Shown here piece after piece: positions 1 through 13,100 of a stretch of 64,000 nucleotides of DNA (the first letter of the stretch is position 1; each line of letters starts with the position of its first letter). The stretch covers positions 91,647 to 155,646 of the forward strand of contig MCFE01000143.1 in NCBI GenBank assembly GCA_002104905.1. The letters run 5' to 3'. The position numbers were made by a program, and so were the translations under genes. The DNA comes from Basidiobolus meristosporus CBS 931.73. Lineage: Eukaryota; Basidiobolomycota; Basidiobolomycetes; Basidiobolales; Basidiobolaceae. The notes under the pieces were generated by a model. The model was not told the DNA's origin and did no database searches. It saw only the letters and a program-made list of their open reading frames with translations.

Positions 1-163
1 TACTACCTTCAATGGGCACACTGTCCACAGGGCCTTTTTTGGATGTAGCCCTGCTTGTTACACTGAATGTCAAAGCAAGCTGTTGTCCAACCATTCTTCT
101 GTTGCCATCAGCGGTTGGGTTTGGTTGGGAACCAGACAACTTTGCTTTAATTTTTGCCAGCAT
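1..163 (-). pseudogene. Divergent second ORF of Tnp2-type transposon copy A (5' end only)
   Basis: Read on the minus strand from about 163 to the window edge, this gives a peptide beginning MLAKIKAKLSGSQPNPTADG. It is clearly homologous to the plus-strand reading that starts at 10,192 (MLPKSKAKLSGSQPNPTADG). It lies head-to-head with the transposase remnant that starts near 405, with a spacer of about 240 bp, as in copy B. The function is unknown: it may be the accessory protein of a two-gene transposon. The rest is cut by the window edge. Confidence 0.5.
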
Positions 164-404
164 ATATATGGAAGTGAGTCAAACCTAAGGGGAAATAATG
201 TTACATATATGTGTGTATGTGGTACCACAACTTTATTTGTAATGCTTTTTATGGCAGGTCATCATTGAATCTTGCATTCATGTAGGTGCAATGTCTTATA
301 TACAAGACATGCGCATTGACCAAAAAGTGATATAATAGCATTGGGTCGTTGAAGGTCAAACTGTTTGCCCCATAGATAAGACTACTTTGACTCAATGCTG
401 TAAG

Positions 405-3400
405 AGAAGAGAAAATAGGCCATGTGGCTATTGTGGCAAGCCTCGAAGCATGCAGACAGCATAGGAAGTATTACAAGGATCACAGCCAGTATTTTGCCAC
501 CCAAGTCATAGTTGACTGTTCATTGATCAATATTGTACCAACATTATCTTGCCAGCCAGTGGATACTTCTATGTTGGCACCTGGTTGTCTTTGTCACCTT
601 GCACAAACTGAGTCAGGTGCATTTGTGATGACTTTACGCTCACCTCAGCCTTCTGAATATGGCACGCAAAGTGATAGCTCTGACAAAGAAGGTTCACTGA
701 TGGATTTGTTGTGTTGTATTATGACTAGTTTGGGGCTTGTTCTACAATGTAGAGGCTAACCAACAATATACCACAACTTTCAGTATGCTAATACTGAAAT
801 AGTTTATTGGGAGTTTGATATACCAATAGAAGTTATAACTTCCACTAATATCCTCAGTCTTAGGCTCAAAATATACCATAGGCAGAGTTTCTCACTTCTA
901 CAGCAGTGTTCTGACCTTCTGTTGACTAATGGGCATATTTGCTTTTAAAATAACTTTTCCTTATTTGGAAGTCATGTTCCTTTCTGAGAAAATTTTTCCA
1001 AATATAGAAATACTGAGCTCCCCTTTAACCTAAAGGGGTGTGTTGTAGAAGTCTCTAAAGGGGTCTTTAGACCTGAAGGGGTGTCTAAAGGGGTGTTCTT
1101 AGAGTAAAGGGGCTTCTGGTAGTGGTCTCTAAAGTGGACTTTACACTAAAGGGGCTTCTTAAAAGGGACTTTTCTGACAGAAAAGAGGTAGTTTTTGTAG
1201 AACTTAGATTGGATTCTTGTGAGCTTTGCGGTCTCTTTACTGATGTAGTATTGATCAATGTCAGAATACTCAACAGTGCAAGTGATGCAGGGGAAGTCTT
1301 ATAACCTTTAAACATGTAATTGTAGTGTGAAGATTCTGGAAAGAGAGGCTCTCCTTTATTTTTCAGCTGGGGAAGTCATATATATGAGATTTCTGAAGGA
1401 TCAAAGTTTTTGGGCAATTGCACAAGCAATGCACATGATACAAAGCTAAAACATTGCAGTGGTGCAGATTGGACATAGGCGCAGCACCTGTGAAAATTTC
1501 ATGTATCCCATAACAACAGTACCATGTATGAGTCCGGTCAAATCCCTATATGCAATGAGACAACAACTGTTGAAACAAATGCCAAGGATAGTTTATGGAG
1601 CCAAGTGAGCCCAGTAATCCATCTACTGGTGAATGATGTAATGTTGTGGCTAGAGAAGTGGCGTGTTTCCACTAATAGCAGTAATGGGGGCTTTGAGGAT
1701 TTATTACTACTTCTTGCCAAAATTATTCCAAGATGCAACTTACCATGTATATGGTATAAGTGGACAACCGTCATGTGGCTGGCAACATATGACCCAGAGA
1801 CTGTCCTGATTCCAGCATGCGTTAACAGTTGAATGGCATTCATATCCAAAAATGCTACCATTGAAACATGTCCAAATTGTCAGGAATCCACCACCATTGC
1901 AGGAAAACATTGCTCACACTCTGGATATATTCCAGTCATACCCCATCTGAGGAAGCTAATGCAGTCCAACAAATATAGCAAAGCTATATAGTACCACACT
2001 CAGTATCAATTAAGCGCAAACATATCCAATATATTTCATGGCAAACATTAGAAACAGCTCAGAAGCAAGGGTACTTTGAAGGTATGTATGACCATGCCTT
2101 TGCTTTAGCACTTGATGGATTCTCATAATACAAGTACTCTACTAGCAAATCCTGCTGGCCAGTGATTCTCATCAATCTGAGTCTGCTACCCATCCTATGG
2201 TATCAGAGCAATAATCTGATTGTAGTCTTACTGGTATCTGGGCCTAAATCACCACCCAACCTGGATAGCTACCTGTATCCATTGCTGGATGAATTTTGTA
2301 TGCTTTCCAGCAGGGTAATAGTGAATGGCTGTCATGTAAAAGCACATATTATTATCTGCATTGGAGATACCCCAGCCATCAGCAAGATAGCAGGTTATTC
2401 CGGGCACAATGAATGGTATTGCAGTCAAATGCATGAGATCCAGGGGATTTATTCCATAACTCACACACATTATCATGACCCAAACACCAGCACTAAGTAC
2501 ATCTTCTTTCCACAGAGCAAATGCAAAGAAGTCAGTGTGCAATTGCAGCAAAGTTGGCAGGCTGTACACTGTTGGACAGAAAATGGAATTAACTGGAAAC
2601 CAGAGATACTTAAGATAGAGGGTATCTGTTGGAGCAAAAGCTTTCCACTAGGAGCAATGCATTTGCTTTTCAGCAATATCCGTATACTGAAGAGCAAGTT
2701 TTGCATGAGGCATCTCAAGCTAAACAAGCCCTTCAGATACTGGAGAAATTTGAACAGATTGGCAAGATATTGCAGAGTAACCACTACCCTAAGTACTTCT
2801 CATGGGCTCCAATCAATATTCATACACATATGCAACAATACAAATGCAAAGACTGGATGAACTGGATATGTATTTATTCAAGTGGTGTTTAGAAGCCATT
2901 CCTATCAAGAGTACATTGGAAGCATTGGGAGTCATATGTGATCATTGTAAGAATATTTATCCAGAAGCAGATCACCAATGCCAACTTGACGCATATATAG
3001 CTGTGGTGCAAGGAGTTTGTGATAGGACTTGAGCAGATATACTACAAACTTAAAGCTGAATATGTAGATCTCTGCCGCTACTGTATTCATTCTCTACTCC
3101 ATCTTGCCCAGTTTGTGGAGAATATTGGACCTTGCTTCACCTTTTGGATTTTCCTATGGAGTGGATGTGTAGGAGATAGGAAGACAAGTCAAGTTGCAGG
3201 TACTATCATATCTCAATCTCATCAAGAATACTACCTTCAAGTCTGTCATGGATGTGATGAGTTGGTACATGCAGGACAGCCCGGAAGAGTTGAAAATACT
3301 GAGGACAAATGTGCACATGGAGTCACCTATGCCTATGGCATTAAGAAGCTAAGTAGCCCAAATGTGTGGGTAATCAGTTAAGTAATGCAAAGTTGGGTTA

Positions 3401-3800
3401 GATGCAACAAGCAACTAATTTTTATCAGGAAAACTCTACCAAGGTATGCATGATTTCTCATGGTCATAAGCCAACTTCCACACCATTCAATACAGTATTC
3501 ACACAAACAAAAGCCAGAGCACACCTATAAGGGGGACTAGAATCCAGCAGGGAGAAGCAATATATTGGCTATATACCAAGAAGTTCTTCTCAGATATTCA
3601 GGAGGTATTCATGGCAGGAGTGGTGACAACCAAGCATATGTTTGCAAGATGTATATGTTACCAGCAGTACAAGGTATATGGCAACTTTGCAAGTATCACA
3701 CTAAAAAGCCATAAAGTTGAGGTTATAGAAGTATGTCAATTGCGGCAGGTGTGCATGTCTATAGAGGTTAGTAAACAGGAGGCCATAGTTTTTTTTTTGA
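405..3800 (+). pseudogene. Tnp2-family transposase relic (copy A)
   Basis: Broken readings along the plus strand follow the order of fungal Tnp2 (Transposase_21-like) proteins. There is an N-terminal zinc-finger-like stretch near 420-480 and an acidic SDSSDKEGS patch near 680. A C-x2-C pair (CPNCQ) lies near 1,875, followed by 'FALALDGFS' near 2,100. The core at 2,162-2,500 carries the family landmarks GPKSPPNLDSYLYPLLDE, then GDTPAISK, then GHNEWYCSQMHEIQG. A late 'HSLLHLAQFVENIGP' block lies near 3,085-3,130. Many stops and frame changes show it is dead. The family call rests on motif order, not on a database search. Confidence 0.65.
712..1502. repeat. Insertion in transposase copy A with hairpins and a TAAAGGGG repeat
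   Basis: Copy B reads straight from the acidic patch to 'HEPGQIP'. Copy A carries about 790 extra bases at that point. Two short perfect hairpins are visible: TTCAGTAT/ATACTGAA at 779-798 and CCCCTTTA/TAAAGGGG at 1,020-1,038. Between 1,031 and 1,160 the motif TAAAGGGG recurs irregularly. No coding content is recognised. It could be a small non-autonomous element, but no clear target duplication was found. Confidence 0.45.
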
Positions 3801-4317
3801 TTTGAACTATATGTGGAATACCCAAGGTAGTAGTTGGTAAGTAAATAAAGAGGGGTGATTCCACAGTGGAATATATCAATTGCACAAGGGGAGGTAGAGA
3901 AAGGAAATACCACTTGGTAATTGGTATGGTAGCTTTGTACAGAACCAGTGGTAGACCATCATACTGCTGATATAATGCCATCAGAGTTTCACAGTGAGGC
4001 CATCAAAATACCGTCAAGTTTCTTGCCATATAAGGCAATTGGATGTCCTGGCCAATTGGACCTATTTAAAATAGTTATAGAGTGCTAAAAGACCACAACA
4101 GTACCATGCAAATATTGTCACAGCACCAATTAAATATTGTCAAGTTCTATCCCTTTATTGGTTTGTAAAATCAGCAAAGCACAGTTGTGATCCTGTCATA
4201 AGATTGTTAGGAGGGTCACTAATTCCAAGCTGCTGATATTATGATGGTCTCCAAATGGGATCCTGATGGCTGATCCAGATTGGATCCACTTGTGGGCCCA
4301 AATTATTTTTCATAAGA

Positions 4318-7300
4318 TTTCTTGAATTCCATGAAATTGCTCCTTTATAGTAAAGAAAAGTGTATCTTGTAGTGGGTCTTCTGTCTTCCAAATTTTGTCC
4401 CCAATCAGCATTAGAGTATCCCACAAAATCCTGTTCTGAGTCCTTTTAAGTGTATCTTAAGCAGATATCAGCAGTTCCTTTTAGGTGTCTAAAAATCCAC
4501 ATAACTGCTGCAATATGATCAGACCATAGTTCTGATTATGCTGGCTGACAGCTTCCACTGAATGTGAGATATCAGGATATGTTCCAAGCATGATGTACAT
4601 CCAACAGCAGGCCATAGATTGATGAGGAATGTCAGGGCTTTCAAATGGCAACTGGCTCTCTGAATTTGGTTGAGTTGTGACAAAGCTTAGGCTTGTCTCC
4701 ATTGAGGTAGCTGCTGGTTTACAGTCTTTCATTTGGCACTTCTTTAGTATATCTTGAATATACTTGGATGGGCTTAGGGTAGTATTCTGGGTACTTATGT
4801 CTATGGAGAACTTAGTCCCTAAGGAGTAACTGAGTTTTCCTAGATTGGATATCTAGAACTCTTTAGATAGGCTGGATTTAGTCTCCTCCAATGTTACTAG
4901 GTTATTGGCAGCTTTAATAAGATCATCCATATATAGAGCTAATAGAACTGGATTTGCTCTATCTGACTTATAGTATATACTATAGTTAGCATTACTCCTT
5001 TTGAAACTCAGAGATTGCAAATAAGAATCTATCTTGCAATTACAGGCTCTTGGTGATTTTTTGATACTATAGAGTAGTTTTTAAAGCTTGCAGACTAAAT
5101 GAGGGTTATCTTGGCTAACAAACCCATTGGGCGGGTTCATATACACTTCCTTATCAGGTTCTCCATTCAAAAATGCAGTTTTACATCCTATTGATGTACT
5201 AAAAACTTATATTTGGCTGCAATAGCCAATATTAATCTGATGGAATTAAACTTGGCTAGCAGTGCAAAGGTCTCAGTATAATCAAGTCCATTTGTTTGAG
5301 AGTATCCATTGGCCACAAGTCTTGCATTTTATCTTTCAATTGAACCATCAGACTTGTATTTTGTCTCAAAGACCAATCTGCATCCAATTGATTTTTTGCT
5401 GACTGGTAACTTGACCAGGTTCCAAGTTTGATATTCCATTGGGGCCTGATATTCCTCAGCCATTGCAGATCTCCAAAACTTAGTCTGATGGCTATTTAGG
5501 GCCTCTTTTGCAGTCTGGGGCTCATCAATATGGACTGAATAGGCATAGGCTAAGTTTGTACCCTCACTAATATAGTAATTTGGGCTATTTCTTGTTCAAT
5601 TGGATCTCCAGGCATTTGATACTGGAATGCTCACTTCTGGGATATTCCTGGGCACTGACTCTGGCTGACCACAGCTGTAGAGTCCTTTAGAGGGAAAAAC
5701 CTTTCATTGTTTTGCTCCAATTCAATCCTGACTATTGGTTGACTTGTGATCAAATATTTGTCATCATCTAATATCATTTTTTGTGAAAATTTTGAATTTT
5801 CATAAAACAACACATCCCTGGACTTGATTGGCTTCTTTGCTTTGGTTTTGCAGAGTTTGTATGCCTTACTCTCATTGCAGTAGCCCAAAAATATGCATTT
5901 TACATTTTTTGGCTAAAATTTTGACTGATTTGCAGGCAGTTTCTTGGCATGTGCTGTACACCAAAATATTCAATGTTTCTGCTCTTGTCCTGTATCCATA
6001 CTATGCTGCAAATGGAGTAGAATCACAAATCATTCTGCTATAACTCCATTTTCAAGGTATACAGCAGTGGCAATGGATTCTACCCAAAAGTCATAGGATA
6101 ATTCTTGAACATGGATCATAGATGTTGCCATTTACTGATTTTGGCTTCCAGATATGATGGAATATAAGTCATCTTCTATAGATTTTGATCTCTGATACCC
6201 AACGCAATATGAGCACTATTTTAATCAGTGACCCTGCATCCTGAATTGTCAAAGCAGAAGCTGAATCCTTCTGCTGTGGCCTAGCTTACAGATAGTAGGT
6301 TCTTGGCTATTTCTGGTACTTGGAGTACTTCTTTAAAAGTCAGTATATGGCTTCCTTTGCTGCTTCTGAGGTTTACTTGTAAAGTTCCTTCTCCCTCTGC
6401 GTCAAGTGTTCTATTGTCATCCATGAAAACCTTCTTGATTGGAATTTCTTGATATTGGGTAAAAAGTTCTTTTTGGTGTGCAAAGTGTAGAGATGCTCCA
6501 TAATCAATATAGCACATCTGAGAATCCTTGTTTGTGGTCATATCTAGTGCAGATATGAATAGACTATGTTCAGTTGTTGCAGTATTTCCATATTCAGGCT
6601 TCTTTTGCTGATTATCTCTCTTTTTGATACACCAGTCTGATGTGTGTCCTTTCCTTTTGCAGTAGTTGCAAAACAGGTTGCTGTTGCCTTTGTGGGGTCT
6701 TGGGTACCTTCTTTGTTGGTTATTACTGCTTAATAAAGCATTTTCATCTTCCTTCCTATTGGCACTAAATTTTCTTAATTCTTCATCAAGGAGCCTTCCA
6801 TACACATAATTTAAGGTCAAATCTTCAGTTCTGGACTCTAGGGCTGCTACAAGGCCTTGCAGCTTGTCTGTCAGCCTTTTTGGAATGGTGACTATCACAT
6901 CCTCATCAGTAGCTGGTATGCCCACAAATTCTATTTCATACACCAGCAGGTAATTCTGCTAATTAGAATTTTCATTTCTTCTCCTGGCAGCATCTTTGTA
7001 GTAAGAATTTTTGTCCAAGGTACATCTTCTAAGCAGCTGAACATGACTGGTAGGTTTCAACTAATGCCTTCCTGGTGTTCTTTGCCATTTTTGCTCTTGA
7101 GCATTGAATTAGCAATTTGTTTTTAACATTAAGGCAAATGCAGATAAAGGCACTTTGTTCTCTCCTCTGATACCTTAAGGCTTCCTCTTCCACATTTCTA
7201 GGACGGCATTCTTCTCCCATGACAGTATCCAAAAGGACTCTTTCTTGTAGCAGCATCTTCATCTTCACCTTCCACACTTGGTAGTTAGATCCATCCAACT

Positions 7301-7343
7301 TTTCAGCAGAGGGAAAAGTTCCAGTAACAGCAGTGGTAGACAT
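4318..7343 (-). pseudogene. copia gag-pol remnant (copy II)
   Basis: Gag starts with ATG at 7,343 (MSTTAVTGTFPSAEKLDG) and is broken near 7,029. The next block (6,943-6,281) has an intact zinc knuckle, CNYCKRKGHTSDWC, and a protease site altered to 'YIDYGAS' from D-S-G-A. At about 6,120-6,150 the reading jumps from the gag-pre-integrase region (SYLEA) to the integrase C-terminal part (MIHVQELSYDFWVES), so the integrase catalytic core is deleted. Reverse transcriptase and RNase H follow with many stops. It matches the copy at 19,167-23,920 throughout. Confidence 0.8.
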
Positions 7344-7374
7344 TGTGGAGAGTGACAGCTTGGGGCTAATAACC

Positions 7375-7724
7375 TGTTGTAAGAGTCTTGGACATATTGG
7401 AAGTGAGTTGGGAGAACAAATAGATTATGTAGTATCACTTGGTTATTTATTGAATGTCAAAGTAGTATTTATACTTTTACATGATCTTGGCATAACAAAC
7501 ATGTAGAATAGGTTAAGAAAGGTCCCAAGAACATGTGTGCAAAGTTTGGGGCTGTTTGAACAGCATTGAGAATTGTCATGTTCTGGGTACCTGGTATTTT
7601 AATGAAAATATTCTAAGTAAATCCCAACAAGGAATTTGGTCAGTAGTCTCTAGACTTTGAAGGTAATGCTCTAAGTGACTAAGTTAGGTAAATATTTAGG
7701 TGTAATTTCAAATTATTCACAACA
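7375..7724 (-). repeat. 5' LTR of copia copy II (one 130-bp unit)
   Basis: A 350-bp LTR bounded by TGTTGTAA and CACAACA. It matches the LTRs at 18,547, 23,953 and 24,654 but has only one copy of the internal unit of about 130 bp. Next to it, at 7,359-7,374, lies a degenerate primer-binding site (minus strand GGTTATTAGCCCC). Confidence 0.8.
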
Positions 7725-9950
7725 CTATCACCTCAACTTTACAGCTTTTTAGTGTGATACTTGCAAAGTTGCCATATACCTTGTACTGCTGGTAACATAT
7801 ACATCTTGCAAATATAAGCTTGGTTGTTGCTACTTCCACCATCAATACATCCTGTATATCTGCATCAAACTCCTTAATATTTAACCATGTATTCCTTCTC
7901 CATGCTGAAATCTAGTCCCCCTTATACATGTGCTCTGGCTCTTGTTTGTATGAATTCTTGATTGAGTGGTGTAGAAGTTGGCCTGTGACCATGAGACATC
8001 TGGCATACCTGAGTTGAGTTTTCCTAATAAAAACTAGTTGCTTGTTGCACGCAATCTAGTTTTGCATTACTTAACTGATTACCCACCCATTGGGCTGCTT
8101 AGCTTCTTAATGCAACAAGCTTAGGTGTCTCCATGTGCACATCTATCCTCAGTATTCTACAACTCTTTCTGGCTGTTCTCCATGTGAGCACTCATCATAT
8201 CCTTGACAGACTTGAAAGTACTATCTTGATGAGATTAGGATAGGGTAGTACCTGTGAATTGACTTGTCTTCCTATCTCCCCACACATTCACTCCATAAGA
8301 GACTCCCAAAAGGTGAAGCAAGGCCCAATATTTGCAATAAACCAAGCAAGATGGAGTAGAGAATGGATATAGTAGTGGCAGAGATCTACACATTCAGCGT
8401 TATGTTTGTAGTGTAGCTGCTCAAATCCCATCACAAGCTTCAGACTGATGAAAAATAAGTGCATTGCTCCCAGTGTAAAGCTTTTGCTCCAACAGATACC
8501 CTCTATCTTAAGTATCTCTGGTTTCTAATTGATTCCATATTCTGGCCAATGGCATATAGCTTGCCAACTTTGCTGCAATTGCATGCTGACTTCTATACAT
8601 TCTCTCTGTGGGAAGATGATGTTCTTAGTGTTAGTGTTTAGGTAATAATAATGTGTGTGAGTTATGCAGTAAGTCCCCTGGATCTCACACATTTGATAGC
8701 AATACCATCCATTGTGCACAGAAAAACTGCTATCTTGCTGATAGCATGGGTATCTCCAATGTAGATAGCAATATGTAACTTTACATGACAGCCACTTACT
8801 GCTATCCTGCTGGAAAGCATACAAAATTCATCCAGCAATGGATACAGGTAAATATCCAGGTTGGACGGTGATTTAGGCCCAGATACCAGTAAGACTACCA
8901 ACAGATTTTTGCTCTGATACTGTAAGATGGGTGGCAGATTCAGATTGATGAGAATCATAGGCCAGCAGGATTTGCTGGTAAAGCACTTGTTTTATGAGAA
9001 TCCATTAAATGCAAAAGCAAAGATATAGTCTTTGATACCTTCAAAGTAGCCCTTGCTTCTTAGCTGTTTGTGATGTTTGCCATCAGATATATTGGATATT
9101 TTTGTGCATGACTGATACTGAGTGCAGTACTCTGTAGCTTTGCAATATTTGCTGGACTGCATGAGCTTCCTTAGATACAATTTTACCAGAATATATCTGG
9201 AGTGTGAAAAATGTTATCCCTCAACAGTGCTGGATGCCTGACAATTTGGTCACATTGCAATGGTAGTATTTTTGGATGTGAATGTCATGTAACTGTTAAC
9301 ACATACTGGAATCAAAACAGTGTCTGGGTCATATGATGCCAGCTGCATGATGGCTGTCCACTTGTACCATGTACATGGTAAGTTGCATCCTGGAATGATT
9401 TTGGCAAGAAGTAGTAATGAATCCTTAAAGCCCCCATTGTTGATATTTGTGGAAACATGCCACTTCTCTAGTCACAACATTATATCATTCATCAGCAGAT
9501 GGATTGCTGTGCTCACTTGGCTCCATCAAGTATCCTTGGGATTTATTTCAACAGGTATTGTCTCATTACACATTGGGATTTGGCCAGGCTCATGTGTGGT
9601 ACTGTTGTCAGGGGAGATAGGGTCACAATCAATCAGTGAACCTTCTTTATCAGAGCTATCACTCTGCAAGCCATATTCCAAAGGCTGAGGTGAGCCTAAA
9701 GGTGTCACAAACTCATCTGACTTGGTTTGCGCAAGGTGACAAAGACAGCCAGGTGCCTATATAGAAGTATCAACTGGCTGGCACAATAATGTTGGTACAG
9801 TAGTGACTGATGTATAGTCAAATATGACTTGTGTGGCAAAACACTAGCTATGAGCCTTGTAATACTTTCTATACTGTCTGCATGCTTTATGGCTGAGAGG
9901 CTTGCTACAATAGCCACATGGTCCTTTTTCTCTTCCCTTACAGCATTGAG
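7725..9950 (-). pseudogene. Tnp2-family transposase relic (copy B)
   Basis: The minus-strand reading keeps the acidic patch SDSSDKEGS and 'HEPGQIPMCNE' (9,526-9,708), the CPNCQ-like segment near 9,230, and 'YLRKLMQSSKYCKATEYCTQ' near 9,180-9,120. It also keeps 'GPKSPSNLDIYLYPLLDEF' near 8,880-8,820 and 'GDTHAISK' near 8,760. Scattered stops and frame shifts run through it. It lacks the 790-bp insertion of copy A, so it shows the original order of that region. Confidence 0.65.
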
Positions 9951-10191
9951 TCAAAGTAGTCTTGTCCATGAGGCAAACAGCTTGACCTTCAACAATGCAG
10001 TGCTATTATATCACTTTTTGCTCAATATTCATGTGCATTCAAGACAACCTTGTATTTGGGGCATTGCACCTACATGAATGTAAGATTCAATGATGACCTG
10101 CCATTGTAATCATTATAAATAAAGTTATGGCACCATATATGCATGTATATGTAACACTAGTTCCCCTTTGGCTTGACTCACTTCCATATAT
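7725..10191 (-). mobile_element. Decayed Tnp2-type transposon, copy B (transposase half)
   Basis: This is the reverse-oriented counterpart of copy A. The 3' part at 7,725-8,300 matches 14,640-15,200 closely. The spacer between the transposase start (near 9,950) and the divergent ORF at 10,192 corresponds to 164-405 in copy A. Its left side is interrupted by the copia LTR ending at 7,724. Confidence 0.6.
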
Positions 10192-13100
10192 ATGCTGCCA
10201 AAAAGTAAAGCAAAGCTGTCAGGTTCCCAGCCAAACCCCACTGCTGATGGCAGCAGAAGAACAGTTGGGCAACTGCTTGCTTTGACATTCAATGGAACAA
10301 GCATGGCTACATCCAACAAAGGCCATGTTAACTGTGGGCCCACTGCATGTAATAATGTGGACTCCTCAGGCTCTCAGTCAAGTAGGCAATTGAGAACCTC
10401 TGCAGAGCCACAAGCTAACTGTTATGCTCAGGCAGATGTGAATGTAGCAAATGCAGTACCCTCAGTTGAAGACCAGCAAGTAGCTGTCATAACATCACCA
10501 TCACCCATATCAGCAAGTATGTTGTCTGCTCATACCAAAGCATAAATGAAGCAATTAGGTGCAGTGGCTGATAAGATAGATGCATTGGCCTGAAGACATC
10601 AGGAAATAGTCCAGAAACAGGATAAGTGGATAACATGTGTAGACCAATCAGTATCCCAGGTAGAGAAAGCAGTATCTTTGCTGCAAAGAAGGAACTCAAG
10701 TAGCTTGATGTCACAGCCAAGAATTGAGCCATTTCCTGATGTAACAGCAGAGGAAGACTGCACAGTCTTTGAAGCACAACAATAGTACCCAAAGATAAAG
10801 CCTGCAGAAAAACCTATTACAGTATGGGAGGGAGACAATGTGATGCTTATAACAAAGCCTAAAAATCAAAAGACATTGAAGATCTGTGAAGACATTGAGT
10901 GCAATAATAAAGAGTGGGCCAATATTCAAGAGGCTGTCAGAAGTCTAGCTCACCATCACCTTTAGGCTGGCATACCATGGGCCATCAGGAACTCAAAGCC
11001 AAGTAGAATGCTCTTGACTTGTTCCATGAGCATCATCCTGGATGCAAACAGGCAAACAGATATTGGGCTAGCATTGGTATGCTAAGAAAGTGTCTTGAGA
11101 GTAGCAGAAACTATTAAAGGCAGAAGAACAAGGGTGCCATGGCTAATAACCAGTGGCTTCCTCAGGAGCCCATCCCAAGCAGAGCCAAAAGCCCCCAACA
11201 AGCATCAAGGAGATGTCAGGTAGCTGGAAGAGTGCCAATAGGGGACAAGCAGGCAGTCATGGATGCACTAGCACAACATTTGTCAAGGAAAAGGTGTAGT
11301 ACCACTCAAGAAGCACTCAGTCAAAGTAGAAATGGAGGACTTGAAGGTGATAAACACCAGCGGCTTCTACAGGAGCCTGTTGCAACTACAGTTGAGTCCT
11401 CAAAACAAGCAGAAAAGAAATATCAGGTTGCCAGAAGAGTGGTGGCAAGGAACAAGCGGGCTAAAAGAGATGCATCAGAGCAGAACCTATCAAGGAGAAA
11501 ATGTAGCTCATTACAAGAAGCACTCAGACAAAGTAGTAGTGAAAGACTGGCATTGATAAAGGAAAAGGTAAAGGAAAAAATTTCTACCCAAGCCTGAGAC
11601 AGGTAGGCATGCAAAAAAACTGCAGTTCTTGCTAATCAATGCTGCAAGCCTGGCACAGAATGAATACCATCATAGCCAAGAAGAATCAGCAACAAGAAAA
11701 CAGATGTTCTCACAAGAGTTGGAAGCGCAGTCAGTTGAGTTACACTCCAGCTAGGTGGATGAGTATGCAGAAAATGGCAATTTGTCTACCACAGCCTCTG
11801 CATCCTCCACTGCTGACAGAGTGGAGATCCCACTGACAGACATTCTACAATGTCAAGAACTCAAAAGACTATTGCAATGCCTTCAGTGGAATTTTGCAAC
11901 ATTAATAGGCATACCAGGAGGTAGCAGCACTTCTTCAAAAGCAGTGTGCTAAAAAACCCCTTGAATATTGCAAGTATTTATTGCAAAGACTGGCAGATGA
12001 GGTGCTAGACCTTGCAGTGCTGGCTGAAGACCAGGATGTGTAGGAACTAGTGAATCAACATTGGCATAAAACTGTTGGGTTCCCACCAAAGTTGTGGAAC
12101 CAGAGCATTACAGCAGAGGTACTTATTGAGTAGAGGATTTTGATGGAGTTACTTGTTGAGCGTGGGGTTGGGCTTAATGTTAGTGGAGGGTATAAGGACT
12201 TGTATAGGTCAATACAATGGTGTCCTGATAGGATCACAATCTCTTAGTCACCGGACTTTAAATTTGTGATAGCCTTTTGACAGGATCATTACAATAACTT
12301 TTTGTAGGGTTCCACATGCAATTTGCACAGTATGGGCCAGACATGTCCATTTGTGCCTCAACTTTGGAAACCCAAGAGATATTGAATGAGTTTTTGCCTC
12401 AGCTAAGTAATGTAATAAGTGATATACTAGTAGAGCTACATGGTTTCCAAGAGCAATACACACAGGACTCATCAAGGCAACAGTGCCAAAGTATTAGACA
12501 GAGGGTGAGTGGGTACCTTGAGTAATCAGAAGGTGACTTCAACAGGAAGAATACATACCAGAAGCAACTGTGTCAAGAGTGCACCAGCATGCCTTGCTGG
12601 ATTCCTTACCATCCCCTGCAGCATTGGCATGTTGATGCTTGTCAGTCCAATCCACACTAACACCCCTCACAAGAGTGCCCCACATTGAGTCAAAATGCAT
12701 CAGATCAACATTCATTCTTCAGGGCAAAACTACCAGAACCCACTAAACTGCTCATTTAGGCACAAGTCCATTGGAGAGGGCCAAGATGAGTCAACCTGTA
12801 ACATCACATTGAGCTCAGCCATGGGCTGTGCCAACACATCAAGTTGTGCCTGAGCATGCTGGCACATCTGAACATCAGCAAGTTACTTCTGGTGAACTGA
12901 CTGACAATGACCCACATGAAGTGCCTCCACCACCAGAGTCTTTGGCAAGTAAAAGAATGCATCAGCATGTGGCACCTCAGGCTGGTTCTGCTATATTGTC
13001 TGGGGCAATTTAGTGCAGCCAAGCTCCAGTATTGTGCTCATTAACTAGGAGGCAAAATACTGACTACAAGTACACAAGTAGCCAAGATGATTGTGCACAA

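Larger units (their letters stand above)
1..4317 (+). mobile_element. Decayed Tnp2-type (CACTA/EnSpm-like) DNA transposon, copy A
   Basis: The segment contains a plus-strand transposase relic with the minus-strand start of a second ORF at its left edge. Its parts are colinear with copies B (7,725-10,191) and C (14,100-17,250) read in reverse. The right-hand part, about 3,380-4,310, matches copy C near 14,100-15,000. The junction with the truncated copia element lies near 4,317. I could not identify terminal inverted repeats or a target duplication, so the ends are approximate. Confidence 0.6.
4318..7724 (-). mobile_element. Truncated Ty1/copia retrotransposon (copy II)
   Basis: On the minus strand the order is 5' LTR (7,375-7,724), gag, protease, a gap, integrase C-terminus, reverse transcriptase and part of RNase H. 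The element breaks off at about 4,318. The rest of RNase H and the 3' LTR are missing. Sequence to the right of the LTR (from 7,725) belongs to transposon copy B, and sequence to the left belongs to copy A. The element therefore sits at a junction between two Tnp2 copies, probably with a deletion on its left side. Confidence 0.8.

Noticed and set aside
1021-1160. TAAAGGGG repeats considered as a CRISPR array or telomere-like tract.
   Set aside because: Spacing and units are irregular, with no uniform spacers, and the stretch lies inside a transposon relic of a eukaryotic genome.
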